A DNA stretch of 64,000 nt, taken from Candidatus Omnitrophota bacterium (GTDB taxonomy: Bacteria; Hinthialibacterota; Hinthialibacteria; OLB16). This document shows positions 26,416 through 35,681 of the stretch, one piece after another (within the stretch, counting starts at the first letter, position 1; each line of letters opens with the position of its first letter). The notes beneath the pieces were generated by a model. The model was not told where the DNA came from and ran no database searches. It saw only the letters and a program-made list of their open reading frames with translations. Location of the stretch: assembly GCA_020632575.1 (NCBI GenBank), contig JACKFH010000001.1, positions 248,001 to 312,000 on the forward strand. Direction: 5' to 3'. The translations under genes were made by a program, and so were the position numbers.

Positions 26416-28095
26416 TCATTGATAGAGTTCCCAACCATCCACCGAAGACGGAGGGACGGGAGGAGTTCCTTGAGATCCAATCGGTCCACCATCGCTCGCG
26501 TAGGTGGACATCTGCTCGTTGCGATAGATGAAGGCCGTCGCGTAGTCGGGATTCGAACAATCCAAAACGTTTCCGATGTATTCGGGATCGACATCGATCA
26601 GGTTGTTGCCGGGAAACAGGGCGGGCGAGCTCCCATCGGTCCAGTTGGTGCTGAAGTCGACTTGGATACGACCTTGCGAACCAAGCTTGGGCGCCTCCGG
26701 ATCGAAGAGATCGATCACCGCGTTGTTTTCAACCGTGATGGTGGACCCCGGGGATGGATTCACCCCGGGAACCGCGAAGAGTTGTTGGATCACTTCGCCG
26801 GCGTTGACGACAATGCCCTGGTTGGCCAGGATGATCGAGTCGCGCACCGTGACCAGGTAAGGGTAAGGGCCATTTCCGTTGAAGAAGTCGGGCACATTGT
26901 CGATATAGATGCCGGTCGCGAAATTCGCCGAGGGACCGCCATCCCCCATGATATCGCAGTGGTCCACATCCAAACTCCATGTGGCCCCCAATGCCGCGTT
27001 GTTGCCCGCCCCCCATGAACCGTCGATTTGCGCCGGGCGGCAGTGGAGGACTCCGTTGTTGAAGAAATTCATCGCCGGGTCGCTGCCGCCAGAGGATGCG
27101 GAGATGATGCAGTTGGTGAAGACATAGTTCCCCTCGTCCATGAGGATCACATTGTCCCCGGGTTGACCGGCGCAGATAATGCAGTTGTTCATCACCGTGG
27201 TCGGATAATCGGACCCGCCTCCGGCTCCGGGTTGGAATGAGATTCGATGTCCCGCCCCGTGGACGCGGCAGTTGTTGTAAGTGGCGCTCCCGCCAAAGGA
27301 TTTGATCGCGCTGTCGGTGGTGGTCGCGGCGGGATGAATCCAGGTGCAGTTGTCGAAAGTCCAGCCGATGTCGCCTCGCGTTTCGAGGGCGCGACGCACA
27401 CACTCGAAAGTCGAATTGGAAATCAAACCGTTCATCGTGGGTTGAGGGTTGGTCGCCCCAAAATCCTCATAGACCACATCGTGGAGATGGACTCCCTGCC
27501 TTCCCATGAAGTGGCAGTTATCCAACGTGTTGTTATTGCAGGTCCGACCGGTCGCCACTGTCGATTGGGTCAAGTTGCCCGCGCTGATGTCCCCCCAGCC
27601 GATTTGAACCGCGCAATCGTTGTTGGTGTTGTTGGGTCCAATGATCGCGCAGTTTTGCACCGTGTTGTTGCTGCCATGGACATTCAACGCGCAAGCCCGG
27701 CCCAAGGCGTTATCGCCCGCCCCGGCGGTTCTGTTCACGATGTTGAAATGGTCGACAGTCACTCCGTCCGCTTCGATGTAGAGCCCCAGCTCGTCGTTGG
27801 CGGATGGGGCGCCGAGATCGGCGATCAACTGCCCGAGATCGCCTCGCAAGGTGTTGTTCTGCGCTTCGATCGTGGCCGGGTCGATTGCGGTGCAGACCAG
27901 AACCAAGTCGTCTTTGTTGACAAGAACATCCTCGGCGTAGGTCAGACTGTCGGTCACCTCCACCGTGTCACCCGGGTTGGCCGAATCGATCGCGGCCTGC
28001 AAACCTGTCCCGCCACTGACCGTGATCGTCGCCGCGAACGAACCACTCACGATGAGCACCGTGAGTCCGATACAAAATAGAATTTTTTGGATCAT
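26416..28095 (-). CDS. Secreted right-handed parallel beta-helix protein
   Basis: Protein of 559 aa. The start at 28095 has GGAGG 9 nt upstream and begins a signal peptide (MIQKILFCIGLTVLIVSGSFAA). The opening ITVSGGTGLQAAIDSANPGDTVEV is typical of pectate-lyase-like or nosD-like beta-helices, and repeated short strands with Asn ladders follow (NNTVQNCAIIGPNN; NNTLDNCHFMG). No clear catalytic triad of a polysaccharide lyase is visible. Likely an extracellular or surface polysaccharide-interacting protein. It has its own promoter/operator region (28252-28321). Confidence 0.8.
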   Translation of the reverse strand: MIQKILFCIGLTVLIVSGSFAATITVSGGTGLQAAIDSANPGDTVEVTDSLTYAEDVLVNKDDLVLVCTAIDPATIEAQNNTLRGDLGQLIADLGAPSANDELGLYIEADGVTVDHFNIVNRTAGAGDNALGRACALNVHGSNNTVQNCAIIGPNNTNNDCAVQIGWGDISAGNLTQSTVATGRTCNNNTLDNCHFMGRQGVHLHDVVYEDFGATNPQPTMNGLISNSTFECVRRALETRGDIGWTFDNCTWIHPAATTTDSAIKSFGGSATYNNCRVHGAGHRISFQPGAGGGSDYPTTVMNNCIICAGQPGDNVILMDEGNYVFTNCIISASSGGSDPAMNFFNNGVLHCRPAQIDGSWGAGNNAALGATWSLDVDHCDIMGDGGPSANFATGIYIDNVPDFFNGNGPYPYLVTVRDSIILANQGIVVNAGEVIQQLFAVPGVNPSPGSTITVENNAVIDLFDPEAPKLGSQGRIQVDFSTNWTDGSSPALFPGNNLIDVDPEYIGNVLDCSNPDYATAFIYRNEQMSTYASDGGPIGSQGTPPVPPSSVDGWELYQ

Positions 28096-28112
28096 TAGAA
28101 AGCGCCTCCAAA

Positions 28113-28120
28113 TAACGTTA
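28113..28120. promoter_or_regulatory. TAACGTTA palindrome in the beta-helix gene leader
   Basis: A third, short copy of the palindrome core seen at 28252-28265, located 18 bp before the start codon of the beta-helix gene. It could be an auxiliary operator, but is too short to call firmly. Confidence 0.35.
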
Positions 28121-28251
28121 ATTAACCTCTGGGATATCCCATTTATTTCCCCAAACCCCTCTTCTCTCAGGAATTTGGAGTTTTCGGTCACCTGAAAAAA
28201 TGCCCTGGAAGGACCTCCCTCCTTGAAGCGAGGGCGCTGCCGCATTACATA

Positions 28252-28265
28252 AAGTAACGTTACTT
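28252..28265. promoter_or_regulatory. Perfect 14-bp palindrome (operator candidate, distal)
   Basis: AAGTAACGTTACTT, with a central CG as in LacI-family operators. It lies about 20-35 bp inside the predicted transcript of the beta-helix gene. Confidence 0.65.
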
Positions 28266-28270
28266 CATAT

Positions 28271-28288
28271 TGCAGTAACCTTACTGCA
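28271..28288. promoter_or_regulatory. 18-bp near-palindrome (operator candidate, overlapping transcription start)
   Basis: TGCAGTAA and TTACTGCA flank a CC centre. Its centre is 21 bp, two helical turns, from the centre of the palindrome at 28252-28265. It covers the predicted +1 of the promoter at 28293-28321, a geometry for repression. Confidence 0.65.
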
Positions 28289-28292
28289 TCTC

Positions 28293-28321
28293 AACGTATC
28301 ATTCCCCAAATTGGGTGTCAA
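28293..28321 (-). promoter_or_regulatory. Sigma70-type promoter of the beta-helix/pseudopilin genes
   Basis: On the minus strand, a perfect -35 TTGACA (28316-28321), a 17-bp spacer and -10 TACGTT (28293-28298) preceded by TGA, an extended -10. The predicted start is near 28286, giving a leader of about 190 nt. Confidence 0.6.
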
Positions 28322-28578
28322 TCGAAAAGTCCGTTCTTGTCGATTTATTTTTGAAGAGGTGATTTAAGATGATTTTTCACAGGGAGTTAGACGCGATCTT
28401 TAACGTTTAAGGTACCGTTCGAAGCATGGTGTGTGGCCAGTCCCCGGGCAGCCAATCTCAATCGCGAGCGGCACTTCGAGGGGAATGGACCTATCGTCCG
28501 CGGAGGTATGCGGGTAATAATCTCGTTGGGAAAACGCCTCACAAGTCGAGGTTCGGCAGGACCTTTTCGCGGTAAAAC

Positions 28579-29835
28579 ATGAGTGAGGGCCGAATCGACC
28601 GAATTCGCACCGCCAATTCTATGACGCCTGAGCAGAAAAAACTCGACAGCCTCCGGATCGAACGCCCCGAGAAATCCTCGAGCGGGGCGCGTGGCGTGTT
28701 GGTGACCGTCATCCTGATCGGCCTCCTCGCGGCGGGAGGCGTTTTCGGCTGGAAGAATTGGCCGAAGACCGCCGAGGTCCGAACCATCGTAGTTCAGGAG
28801 ACCAAGTCCGGCGGCGAGCGGACCCTCCTTAACGCATCGGGTTATGTGACGGCCCGCCGCGAAGCCACCGTCGCCTCCAAGGTGACCGGCAAAGTGATCG
28901 AGGTGATGGTCGAGGAGGGGATGGAGGTCGAGGCCGGGCAGGTGCTCGCCAAGATCGATTCCTCCAATGTGGAGCAAAGCCTCGAACTCGCTCAGGCTCA
29001 ACTCGCATCCGCAAGCCAGGCTGTGGAAGAGACAAAGGCCAATCTGAATCAAGCCGAAATCGATCTCCGACGCACCACCGCGCTCGCCTCGAAGGGGGTG
29101 ACCGCCGACGCCGATTTGGATCGCGACCGAACCAAGGTCCGACTCAACACCGCCCGACTGCAACGTCAGATGGCGGAGATCGCGGTGGCCGAACGCGAGG
29201 TCGAGGTCTGGAAACAACAACTCGACGACACCATCATCCGCGCCCCCTTCGCGGGGGTCGTGACCACCAAGGACGCTCAACCCGGGGAGATCATTTCCCC
29301 CATGTCAGCGGGTGGAAGCTTCACCCGCACCGGCATCTGCACCATCGTCGACATGGATTCTCTGGAGATCGAGGTCGATGTTAACGAAAGCTACATCAAC
29401 CGTGTCGAAAAAGATCAACCCGTGGTGGCGACACTCGATTCCTACCCCGATTGGGAGATCCCGGCCAAAGTGATCGCCATCATCCCAACCGCCGATCGTC
29501 AGAAAGCGACGGTCAAAGTCCGGGTCGCCTTCGAGAAATTGGACCCCCGCATCCTTCCCGACATGAGCGTGAAGGTCGCGTTCAAAAGTGGCGAGGAAGA
29601 GACCGAGACAAAATCGACTGTCGCCCTTCCCAAGAGTGCGATCCACCAAGACGAGGGCCGTGACATTGTGTGGGTGATGAAAGAGGACACACTCGAACGC
29701 CGCGCGGTGAAAGTGGATACGGTGATGAACGATCAGGCAACCATCTCGGCCGGACTCGGCAGCGGCGAAAAGGTCGTGACAAAAGGTCCCGATGAGATGG
29801 AGGAGGGAATGCGGGTGACGGAGGCCGAACGATGA
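28579..29835 (+). CDS. Periplasmic adaptor (membrane fusion) protein, MacA/HlyD type
   Basis: Protein of 418 aa. One N-terminal transmembrane segment (VLVTVILIGLLAAGGVFGW). Lipoyl-like halves (ATVASKVTGKVIEVMVEEGMEVEAGQVLAKID and DTIIRAPFAGVVTTKDAQPGEIISP) flank an alpha-helical hairpin of about 80 residues. Beta-barrel and membrane-proximal domains follow. It links an inner-membrane ABC pump to an outer-membrane exit. First gene of a four-gene operon, each gene overlapping the next by 4 nt. The start may instead be the ATG at 28621; neither has a strong ribosome site. Confidence 0.9.
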   Translation: MSEGRIDRIRTANSMTPEQKKLDSLRIERPEKSSSGARGVLVTVILIGLLAAGGVFGWKNWPKTAEVRTIVVQETKSGGERTLLNASGYVTARREATVASKVTGKVIEVMVEEGMEVEAGQVLAKIDSSNVEQSLELAQAQLASASQAVEETKANLNQAEIDLRRTTALASKGVTADADLDRDRTKVRLNTARLQRQMAEIAVAEREVEVWKQQLDDTIIRAPFAGVVTTKDAQPGEIISPMSAGGSFTRTGICTIVDMDSLEIEVDVNESYINRVEKDQPVVATLDSYPDWEIPAKVIAIIPTADRQKATVKVRVAFEKLDPRILPDMSVKVAFKSGEEETETKSTVALPKSAIHQDEGRDIVWVMKEDTLERRAVKVDTVMNDQATISAGLGSGEKVVTKGPDEMEEGMRVTEAER

Positions 29836-30530
29836 GCGAAAGCAATGGGGTTCTCGTGAGAGTCGAGAATGTCGAAAAGAATTTTCAACGGGGTTCCGAG
29901 AAGGTCCATGTCCTTTCCGGTCTCAACCTCGAAGTGCCGGATGGAACTTTTCTCGCGCTCATGGGTCCCTCCGGTTCCGGAAAGAGCACGCTGCTGAATC
30001 TGATTGGCGGTCTCGATCGACCGACCACTGGATCGGTCGAGGTGGGTGGCGATCGGATCGACAAACTATCGGGCCGTCAACTCGCCGCCTGGCGTGCCAG
30101 ACACATCGGATTCATCTTCCAGTTTTACAACCTCCTCCCCGTGCTGACCGCCGAACGAAATGTCGAGTTGCCGCTCCTGCTCACACACCTTTCGAAATCT
30201 GAACGGAGAAAACACGTGGAGACCGCGCTCGATGTGGTGGGTCTTTCTCATCGAACCCGACATTACCCGCGTCAACTCTCCGGCGGAGAGCAGCAACGAG
30301 TCGGCATCGCCCGCGCCATTGTCACCGACCCGACTCTGCTCCTTTGCGACGAACCGACCGGAGACCTCGACCGCAAATCGGGCGATGACATCCTTGAGTT
30401 GCTTCAGGCCCTCAACCGCGATCATGGGAAAACCATCGTCATGGTGACCCACGATCCCCACGCCTCGGCCAGAGCCTCTCACACGGTCTATTTGGACAAA
30501 GGCCAACTCTCCCTGGAGCCGCCGGAATGA
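29832..30530 (+). CDS. ABC transporter ATP-binding protein, MacB/LolD type
   Basis: Protein of 232 aa. Walker A is [17 protein letters not shown]-loop [14 protein letters not shown], signature [15 protein letters not shown], Walker [14 protein letters not shown] and switch His MVTHDPHA. It powers the two FtsX-like permeases encoded next. It is the LolD/MacB subclass, which drives mechanotransmission export or extraction rather than membrane transport proper. It starts inside the adaptor stop codon (ATGA overlap). Confidence 0.96.
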   Translation: MSESNGVLVRVENVEKNFQRGSEKVHVLSGLNLEVPDGTFLALMGPSGSGKSTLLNLIGGLDRPTTGSVEVGGDRIDKLSGRQLAAWRARHIGFIFQFYNLLPVLTAERNVELPLLLTHLSKSERRKHVETALDVVGLSHRTRHYPRQLSGGEQQRVGIARAIVTDPTLLLCDEPTGDLDRKSGDDILELLQALNRDHGKTIVMVTHDPHASARASHTVYLDKGQLSLEPPE

Positions 30531-31684
30531 AATTCCTCTCGCTGGTCTGGAGCAATCTGAAACGGAAGAAGACACGGACCGCATTGACCCTGCTCTCGGT
30601 TTTCGTCGCCTTTGTCCTGTTTGGACTTCTTTGCGCGATCAAAGAAGCGTTTACCGCCGGGGTCACGATGGCGGGCGCCGACCGGCTGATCTCCAGGCAC
30701 AAGGTTTCGCTGATCATGACCCTACCGGTCACCTACGGTCCACGGATGGAAGCCATCGACGGGGTCGATCTCGCGACTCACTGGACTTGGTTCAATGGCA
30801 TCTACCAAGACGAACCCAAGAATTTCTTCGGGAGTTTTCCGGTCGAACCCATATCGTTCCTCGAGATGTACCCGGAATACACATTGCCGGAAGATCAACT
30901 GAAGGCTTGGCTCAACACCCGCACCGGCGCCGTGGTCGGAACCACTTTGGTCGAAAGGTTCCAATGGAAAATTGGCGACCGCATCCCGCTCAAATCCCCG
31001 ATCTGGCCGCGAGAGGGAGATGAGGCCTGGGAGTTCGACATCGTCGGCATCTACGGAACAACCGAAAACAGGGGGGACCCCTCAGGGTTCTTCTTCCGAT
31101 ACGACTACTTCGATGAGGGCCGTGTGAATGGGAAAGGGGAGGTCGGTTGGTACATGGTCCGTGTAGCCGACCCCGACCGGGCGGATGAGATCGCGGCGGC
31201 CATCGACGCCGAGTTCGCCAACTCCCCCTACGAAACCAAGACCGAGCCGGAGGGAGCTTTTGCTCAAGGTTTCGTTCAACAGATGGGAAATATCGGAGCC
31301 ATGTTGGTGGCCATCCTCAGCGCGGTCTTCTTCACCATCCTCCTGGTTGCCGGGAACACCATGGCGCAATCCGTCCGCGAACGAACCGAGGAACTCGGGG
31401 TCCTCAAGGCCATGGGTTTCTCCAATGGATTGGTTCTCAGCCTCGTTCTCGCGGAGTCGTGCGTGATTGCCTTGCTTGGCGGTCTGGCCGGGTTGGGGGT
31501 CGCTTGGGCGATCACCGCGGGAGGAAGCCCGGTTCCCGATATGCTCCCGGTTTTCTTTCTGCCCAAACCTTATCTCGTTATCGGGGTCGGTTTGGCTCTC
31601 GGCCTCGGCCTTATCGCGGGGATATTCCCAGCCATTCAGGCGATGCGTCTCCAGGTGGCGGACGCGCTTAGGAGGAACGCATGA
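30527..31684 (+). CDS. FtsX-like ABC permease (first of two)
   Basis: Protein of 385 aa with the MacB/LolC layout: a first transmembrane helix near residues 18-38, a large periplasmic domain (about 40-265), and three C-terminal helices (MLVAILSAVFFTILLVAGNTMA; VLSLVLAESCVIALLGGLAGLG; LVIGVGLALGLGLIAGIFPAIQA). The sequence VRERTEELGVLKAMGF is the FtsX-family coupling segment. It overlaps both neighbours by 4 nt and should form a heterodimer with the next permease. Confidence 0.93.
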   Translation: MKFLSLVWSNLKRKKTRTALTLLSVFVAFVLFGLLCAIKEAFTAGVTMAGADRLISRHKVSLIMTLPVTYGPRMEAIDGVDLATHWTWFNGIYQDEPKNFFGSFPVEPISFLEMYPEYTLPEDQLKAWLNTRTGAVVGTTLVERFQWKIGDRIPLKSPIWPREGDEAWEFDIVGIYGTTENRGDPSGFFFRYDYFDEGRVNGKGEVGWYMVRVADPDRADEIAAAIDAEFANSPYETKTEPEGAFAQGFVQQMGNIGAMLVAILSAVFFTILLVAGNTMAQSVRERTEELGVLKAMGFSNGLVLSLVLAESCVIALLGGLAGLGVAWAITAGGSPVPDMLPVFFLPKPYLVIGVGLALGLGLIAGIFPAIQAMRLQVADALRRNA

Positions 31685-32871
31685 TCAACTGGCTCAATCA
31701 AGTCATCTCCGTTTCTCTCTTCAACCTGCGGACTATTCCCGAACGGATGGGATCGTCTCTCACCGCGGCGGTCGGGATTGCCGGAGTGGTCGCGGTCCTG
31801 GTCGGGGTCCTCTCCATCGCGGAGGGTTTTCGCGAGGCGATGACGGTTTCCGGCCCCGACGACGTCGCCATTGTCCTTCGCAGCGGAGCGGATAGCGAGA
31901 TGACCAGCGGTCTCTCTCGCGAAGAGGTTCGTCTCATCCTCGATGCCCCCGGTGTCGCCCGCACCGATGAGGGCCCCCTCGCTTCCGCCGAACTCTTTGT
32001 CATGGTCAACCTCCCCACACGATCCACCGGAACCGACGCCAATGTGCCCTTTCGAGGTGTCGGTCAATCGGCGTTTGGAGTGAGAGGCGATATCGATATC
32101 GTCGAAGGACGTAATTTCGAGCCCGGCAGGAACGAGGTCATCGTGGGAGTCGGCGCGGCGGGGACCTACGCGGGGATGGATGTTGGGAATACAGTCCGGT
32201 TCGGACAAACCGATTGGAAAGTCGTGGGAATTTTCTCGGGCGGAAGCGGTTCCGCCGAGTCCGAGGTCTGGACCGACTCCGCTGTCTTGCAACCCGCTTT
32301 CAATCGAAGCGATTCCTTCCAATCGGTCTACGCCAAACTCGCCTCGCCCTCCTCATTCACCGAGTTCAAAGATGCCCTCACCACCAACCCGCAACTCAAA
32401 GTGAAGACACTCCCCCACGGGGAATATCTTTTCGAACAATCCAGCCTGCTCACCCAATTCATCCAATCGATCGGCTACTTCATCGCCGCCTTGATGGCGC
32501 TTGGCGCTCTCTTCGGAGCGCTCAACACCATGTACAACGCGGTCTCCTCGCGCACCCGCGAGATCGCCACCCTCCGCGCCCTCGGTTTCGGGTCTGGGCC
32601 GATCGTCCTATCCATCCTGTTCGAATCGTTGGTGCTCGCGGTGGTGGGGGGAGCGGTCGGCGCGGCGGCGGCCTACTTCGCGTTCGATGGATTCAAAGCG
32701 GCCACGATCAACTGGCAGACCTTCAGCCAGATCGCCTTCTCCTTCGCGGTGACTCCGAGACTACTGCAAACCGCCATCGTCTGGGCGGCGGTCATCGGAC
32801 TCTTGGGAGGTTTCTTCCCGGCGATCCGCGCGGCGCGGTTGCCGATCGCGGAGGGGTTGAGGGAGAGTTAA
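31681..32871 (+). CDS. FtsX-like ABC permease (second of two)
   Basis: Protein of 396 aa with the same topology as the preceding permease. It begins with a short amphipathic helix and an N-terminal transmembrane segment (SSLTAAVGIAGVVAVLVGVLSIAEG). A periplasmic domain of about 230 residues and three C-terminal helices follow, with coupling segment VSSRTREIATLRALGFG. Two separate permeases plus one ATPase and an adaptor resemble Lol-like or MacAB-like tripartite export, with cargo such as lipoproteins, peptides or glycolipids. The substrate is not indicated. Last gene of the operon. Confidence 0.93.
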   Translation: MINWLNQVISVSLFNLRTIPERMGSSLTAAVGIAGVVAVLVGVLSIAEGFREAMTVSGPDDVAIVLRSGADSEMTSGLSREEVRLILDAPGVARTDEGPLASAELFVMVNLPTRSTGTDANVPFRGVGQSAFGVRGDIDIVEGRNFEPGRNEVIVGVGAAGTYAGMDVGNTVRFGQTDWKVVGIFSGGSGSAESEVWTDSAVLQPAFNRSDSFQSVYAKLASPSSFTEFKDALTTNPQLKVKTLPHGEYLFEQSSLLTQFIQSIGYFIAALMALGALFGALNTMYNAVSSRTREIATLRALGFGSGPIVLSILFESLVLAVVGGAVGAAAAYFAFDGFKAATINWQTFSQIAFSFAVTPRLLQTAIVWAAVIGLLGGFFPAIRAARLPIAEGLRES

Positions 32872-32877
32872 AACCGC

Positions 32878-32967
32878 TGGCGGAGAGGGGGGGATTCGAA
32901 CCCCCGAAGGACTTTCACCCTTGCTCGCTTTCGAGGCGAGTGCCTTCAACCGCTCGGCCACCTCTCC
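32878..32967 (-). tRNA. tRNA-Ser, anticodon CGA, with encoded CCA
   Basis: A class II tRNA. The acceptor stem GGAGAGG/CCTCTCC pairs 32961-32967 with 32882-32888, with discriminator G at 32881 and CCA at 32878-32880. The anticodon stem CTCGC/GCGAG closes a 7-nt loop with CGA (plus-strand 32931-32933). A long variable arm and the GGTTCGAATCC T-arm are present. It reads serine codon UCG. Confidence 0.95.
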
Positions 32968-32981
32968 GCGGGTCGACTTAG

Positions 32982-33008
32982 AAAAAACAAGCGGACAAAC
33001 CCGTCCGC
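32982..33008 (-). terminator. Rho-independent terminator downstream of the beta-helix gene
   Basis: On the minus strand, GCGGAC, a 6-nt loop, GTCCGC, then a T-rich run with six consecutive Ts. It separates the beta-helix gene ending at 33079 from the tRNA-Ser gene. Confidence 0.6.
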
Positions 33009-33078
33009 CCTCAGTCACTTGAAAACTTAATCTCTTCGGACGATTTCCGCAAGATCGTTGGGCTTCCTCGTCCGTACC

Positions 33079-34935
33079 CTACGGCCCACTCACCTTCCCC
33101 CAATCCTCCAAGAGAATCAGCAAATCCTCGGCATCGACAGTCAGGTCCCCATTGATGTCCGATCTCTCGCTGAGAAATGTCGGAGGCAGGGTGTCGGTCG
33201 GGGTGAGTGTTGCGGTCGGCTCCGGAGTGGAGGTGGATGTGGGAGTCCGGGACGGAGTGGGAGACCGAGTATTGGTGGGGGTTCCCGTGATGGTTGGCTG
33301 GGGTAGGGGTTCACAGATTGGCTGAATGACATTCGATCCCTTCAGCGGGTCGGTCTCCTGGGCGCCGATGGAGATCGGTAAATCGCCTCGGTTGTTGGTC
33401 ACGTCCACATCATAGGGACCGACACATTGGATCGATTGGTAATAGTCCAAATCGCCTTGATCGATATAGGAAGGGCTTCCTGGGGTAAAACCTTGAACCG
33501 GAGGGGTTCTCCACCCCGTGTCCTCTGGGATTGAGACCATAAGGCTGTCGAAAAATGGATTGCTGTGCACAGAACCAACCACCGAATCCGGGGTGGTGGA
33601 GACACCAAACACTATCTTCCAGAATCCGTTGTTAAACAGGTTCACTACACTCGGTTTTGACCCGAGGTCAATCGCGATTCCGACAGCGGGGGCGGTTTCG
33701 GAGGCATTGAAAATATTGTTCCCGATATTCACGGTAAGGTTGGCGTTCCCTCCATCCACTACCAAAGCGCAATCGGAGTGACCGGAGAAGGTGTTATTGG
33801 CGATATTGATCAGACCTTCCGCATTATCGCCTCCGGTCACTCGGATCGCGACGTTGTCGTTCAAGTCAGTGAAGATCCCATTCGCGACAAATCCCTGTGG
33901 ATGATTCCCACCCGATGAGGCGAAGTGAAGGATTCCCTGAGTCGCCGAACCGGTGATATCGCTGAAGACATTCCGGTCGTATTGAACGAGTGGTCCGACA
34001 CCTCGAGTTGTAAAAGGTCCGTGGCCGTGTACATGGTGGATATACGATCCGCGAACGACAAAATCTCGAATCCCCGAACCTAAGGGCCCCACGGAGCCGA
34101 TATCGATAAATCGGTCGGAATAGATGTTTCGAATAATGCTCGATTCGATGAAGACATACCCATTCGCGCGATCGTCCGGCTTCGTGAGACCTCCGGGGAA
34201 TTCGTACCCCGCAAACTTCAGAAAGGGTTGGGGATGGCCTGAGCCGAGTGAACCAATGTCCTCCATGTCCCAGATACAATCTTCGAATGTGAATTCGTTG
34301 AACGCCCCGAATTCGCCAGTCGCCCAGGTCAAGTCGCCGTTATTGGCTATATGAAAGAATTCCTTCACATCGCTCCCTGCGGTTCCCTCCGTGGTAAACC
34401 GGCAATCGGTGAAGCGAATATTGCCGCCCATCCCGCCAATCGCGTGTTCGGTTGCGGTTGTGTGCCGGATCTCCACATTTCGCATCGCGATTTGATTACC
34501 GCAAAGAACAATGGCTGCTGAAAAATCCTTAGTCGCGGCATCCGGGAAGAAACTGAATCGTTCCACCATCGTCTCTTTAACTCCGATCACCGGAGGATCC
34601 AGTGGATCCTCCCCACGCAATTCGAGGCGATCGGTGTGAGACTCAAAAGCGGCCTTCAATCCGTCATCGGTCAGTTTCTCCGAGGTGGGAAATTCTTCGC
34701 TGTTCCAACCCTCCTCCCCTTGAAGAATCAATTGTTCATCATAGATCCCAGGTCCAATAATAATAACATTATTCACTCCATTCGCGTATGGAAGAACCTC
34801 TAACGCTTCATTAATCGAGATGAAATTCGCGCTACCATCTTTCCGAACGGTGATCGTGTCCGCCCGACATACCACGGGACATGCAACATGAACCAAGAAC
34901 CCAAGCATTAGAATCCGGACCATCGAAATCGCCAT
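33079..34935 (-). CDS. Secreted beta-helix protein with C-terminal Thr/Pro linker and dockerin-like motif
   Basis: Protein of 618 aa. A signal peptide (MVRILMLGFLVHVACPVVCRAD) leads into a pectin-lyase-like right-handed beta-helix: ITVRKDGSANFISINEALEVLP is the usual entry, followed by ladders such as GLINIANNTFSGHSDCALVV and LTVNIGNNIFN. Residues about 550-590 are Thr/Pro/Ser rich. The last 30 residues hold a half EF-hand, DINGDLTVDAEDLLILLEDW. It pairs with a divergent pseudopilin gene at 35079, mirroring the pair at 25551-28095. Probably a surface-displayed carbohydrate-active or adhesive protein. Confidence 0.82.
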   Translation of the reverse strand: MAISMVRILMLGFLVHVACPVVCRADTITVRKDGSANFISINEALEVLPYANGVNNVIIIGPGIYDEQLILQGEEGWNSEEFPTSEKLTDDGLKAAFESHTDRLELRGEDPLDPPVIGVKETMVERFSFFPDAATKDFSAAIVLCGNQIAMRNVEIRHTTATEHAIGGMGGNIRFTDCRFTTEGTAGSDVKEFFHIANNGDLTWATGEFGAFNEFTFEDCIWDMEDIGSLGSGHPQPFLKFAGYEFPGGLTKPDDRANGYVFIESSIIRNIYSDRFIDIGSVGPLGSGIRDFVVRGSYIHHVHGHGPFTTRGVGPLVQYDRNVFSDITGSATQGILHFASSGGNHPQGFVANGIFTDLNDNVAIRVTGGDNAEGLINIANNTFSGHSDCALVVDGGNANLTVNIGNNIFNASETAPAVGIAIDLGSKPSVVNLFNNGFWKIVFGVSTTPDSVVGSVHSNPFFDSLMVSIPEDTGWRTPPVQGFTPGSPSYIDQGDLDYYQSIQCVGPYDVDVTNNRGDLPISIGAQETDPLKGSNVIQPICEPLPQPTITGTPTNTRSPTPSRTPTSTSTPEPTATLTPTDTLPPTFLSERSDINGDLTVDAEDLLILLEDWGKVSGP

Positions 34936-35078
34936 GTCCGAGATTCTCTCATAATGTCGATGACCTGAACAGTGTTTTTTAGAGAATGTTCAATACATTT
35001 GATCGGTTTTTTCGGATCCGTGCTATAGTCGAGCCTTCCAATGAGTTGTGTTGAATCGATTTGAATGGAGGTTGTGTC

Positions 35079-35681
35079 ATGTTTCTTTTGAGCGGTTCCC
35101 CATCTTCTCGCGGAGCGAAGCGGCAAGGATTCACCTTGATTGAATTATTGATTGTCATCGCCATCATTCTCATCCTGATCGCGATCGCGCTGCCCAATTT
35201 TCTCGAGGCGCAATTGAGAGCGCGTGTCACGAGAGTCCAGGGGGATTTCAGATCCTTGGCCACTGCGATCGAATCCTACAAATCGGAGTATGGAAAATAC
35301 CCGCCCGCCTCCAATCCCGCTGACCCGAATGGACGAGAACGAATCCAGGTAGTGAAACGATTCGCGATTTTGACCACTCCGATTGCCTTCATGACATCAA
35401 TTCCGACCGATCCTTTCTTCGATCAGGATCTTCCCTTGAGCATCGTTTCCGACCTCTGGGGGGCGAAGGTCTACAACTATTTCGAACGGGAAACCAGCAA
35501 ACTCTCCACGCCACCATGGGGGCCCGAGCCACAAGTTCAACACTCCTGGTGGTTCATCCACTCCCTCGGCCCAGACCTGGATTACGACGCTCTCACCGTG
35601 GGAGCCTTCTATTCGATCATTCCTTACGCCGCCACCAACGGGACTAGAAGTTCCGGTGACATTATCCGTTATGGTCCGTGA
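35079..35681 (+). CDS. Type II-secretion-like pseudopilin (FLEAQ type), second copy
   Basis: Protein of 200 aa. ATG 35079 has GGAGG 8 nt upstream, better than the TTG at 35061. The leader ends RQG/FTLIELLIVIAIILILIAIALPNFLEAQ, with a processed Phe, Glu+5 and the assembly helix. The segment RVQGDFRSLATAIESYKSEYGKYPP follows. The ending YAATNGTRSSGDIIRYGP parallels the other pseudopilin at 25551. The gene is divergent from a beta-helix gene 143 bp away. No assembly machinery (ATPase, PilC, peptidase) is encoded in the window. Confidence 0.92.
   Translation: MFLLSGSPSSRGAKRQGFTLIELLIVIAIILILIAIALPNFLEAQLRARVTRVQGDFRSLATAIESYKSEYGKYPPASNPADPNGRERIQVVKRFAILTTPIAFMTSIPTDPFFDQDLPLSIVSDLWGAKVYNYFERETSKLSTPPWGPEPQVQHSWWFIHSLGPDLDYDALTVGAFYSIIPYAATNGTRSSGDIIRYGP

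Larger units (their letters stand above)
28096..28578. other. Intergenic regulatory region between divergent operons
   Basis: This 483-bp stretch has no convincing gene. The left half holds the minus-strand promoter and palindromes listed separately. In 28322-28578, between the promoter and the adaptor gene, no hairpin, RNA gene or further promoter stands out. Confidence 0.6.
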
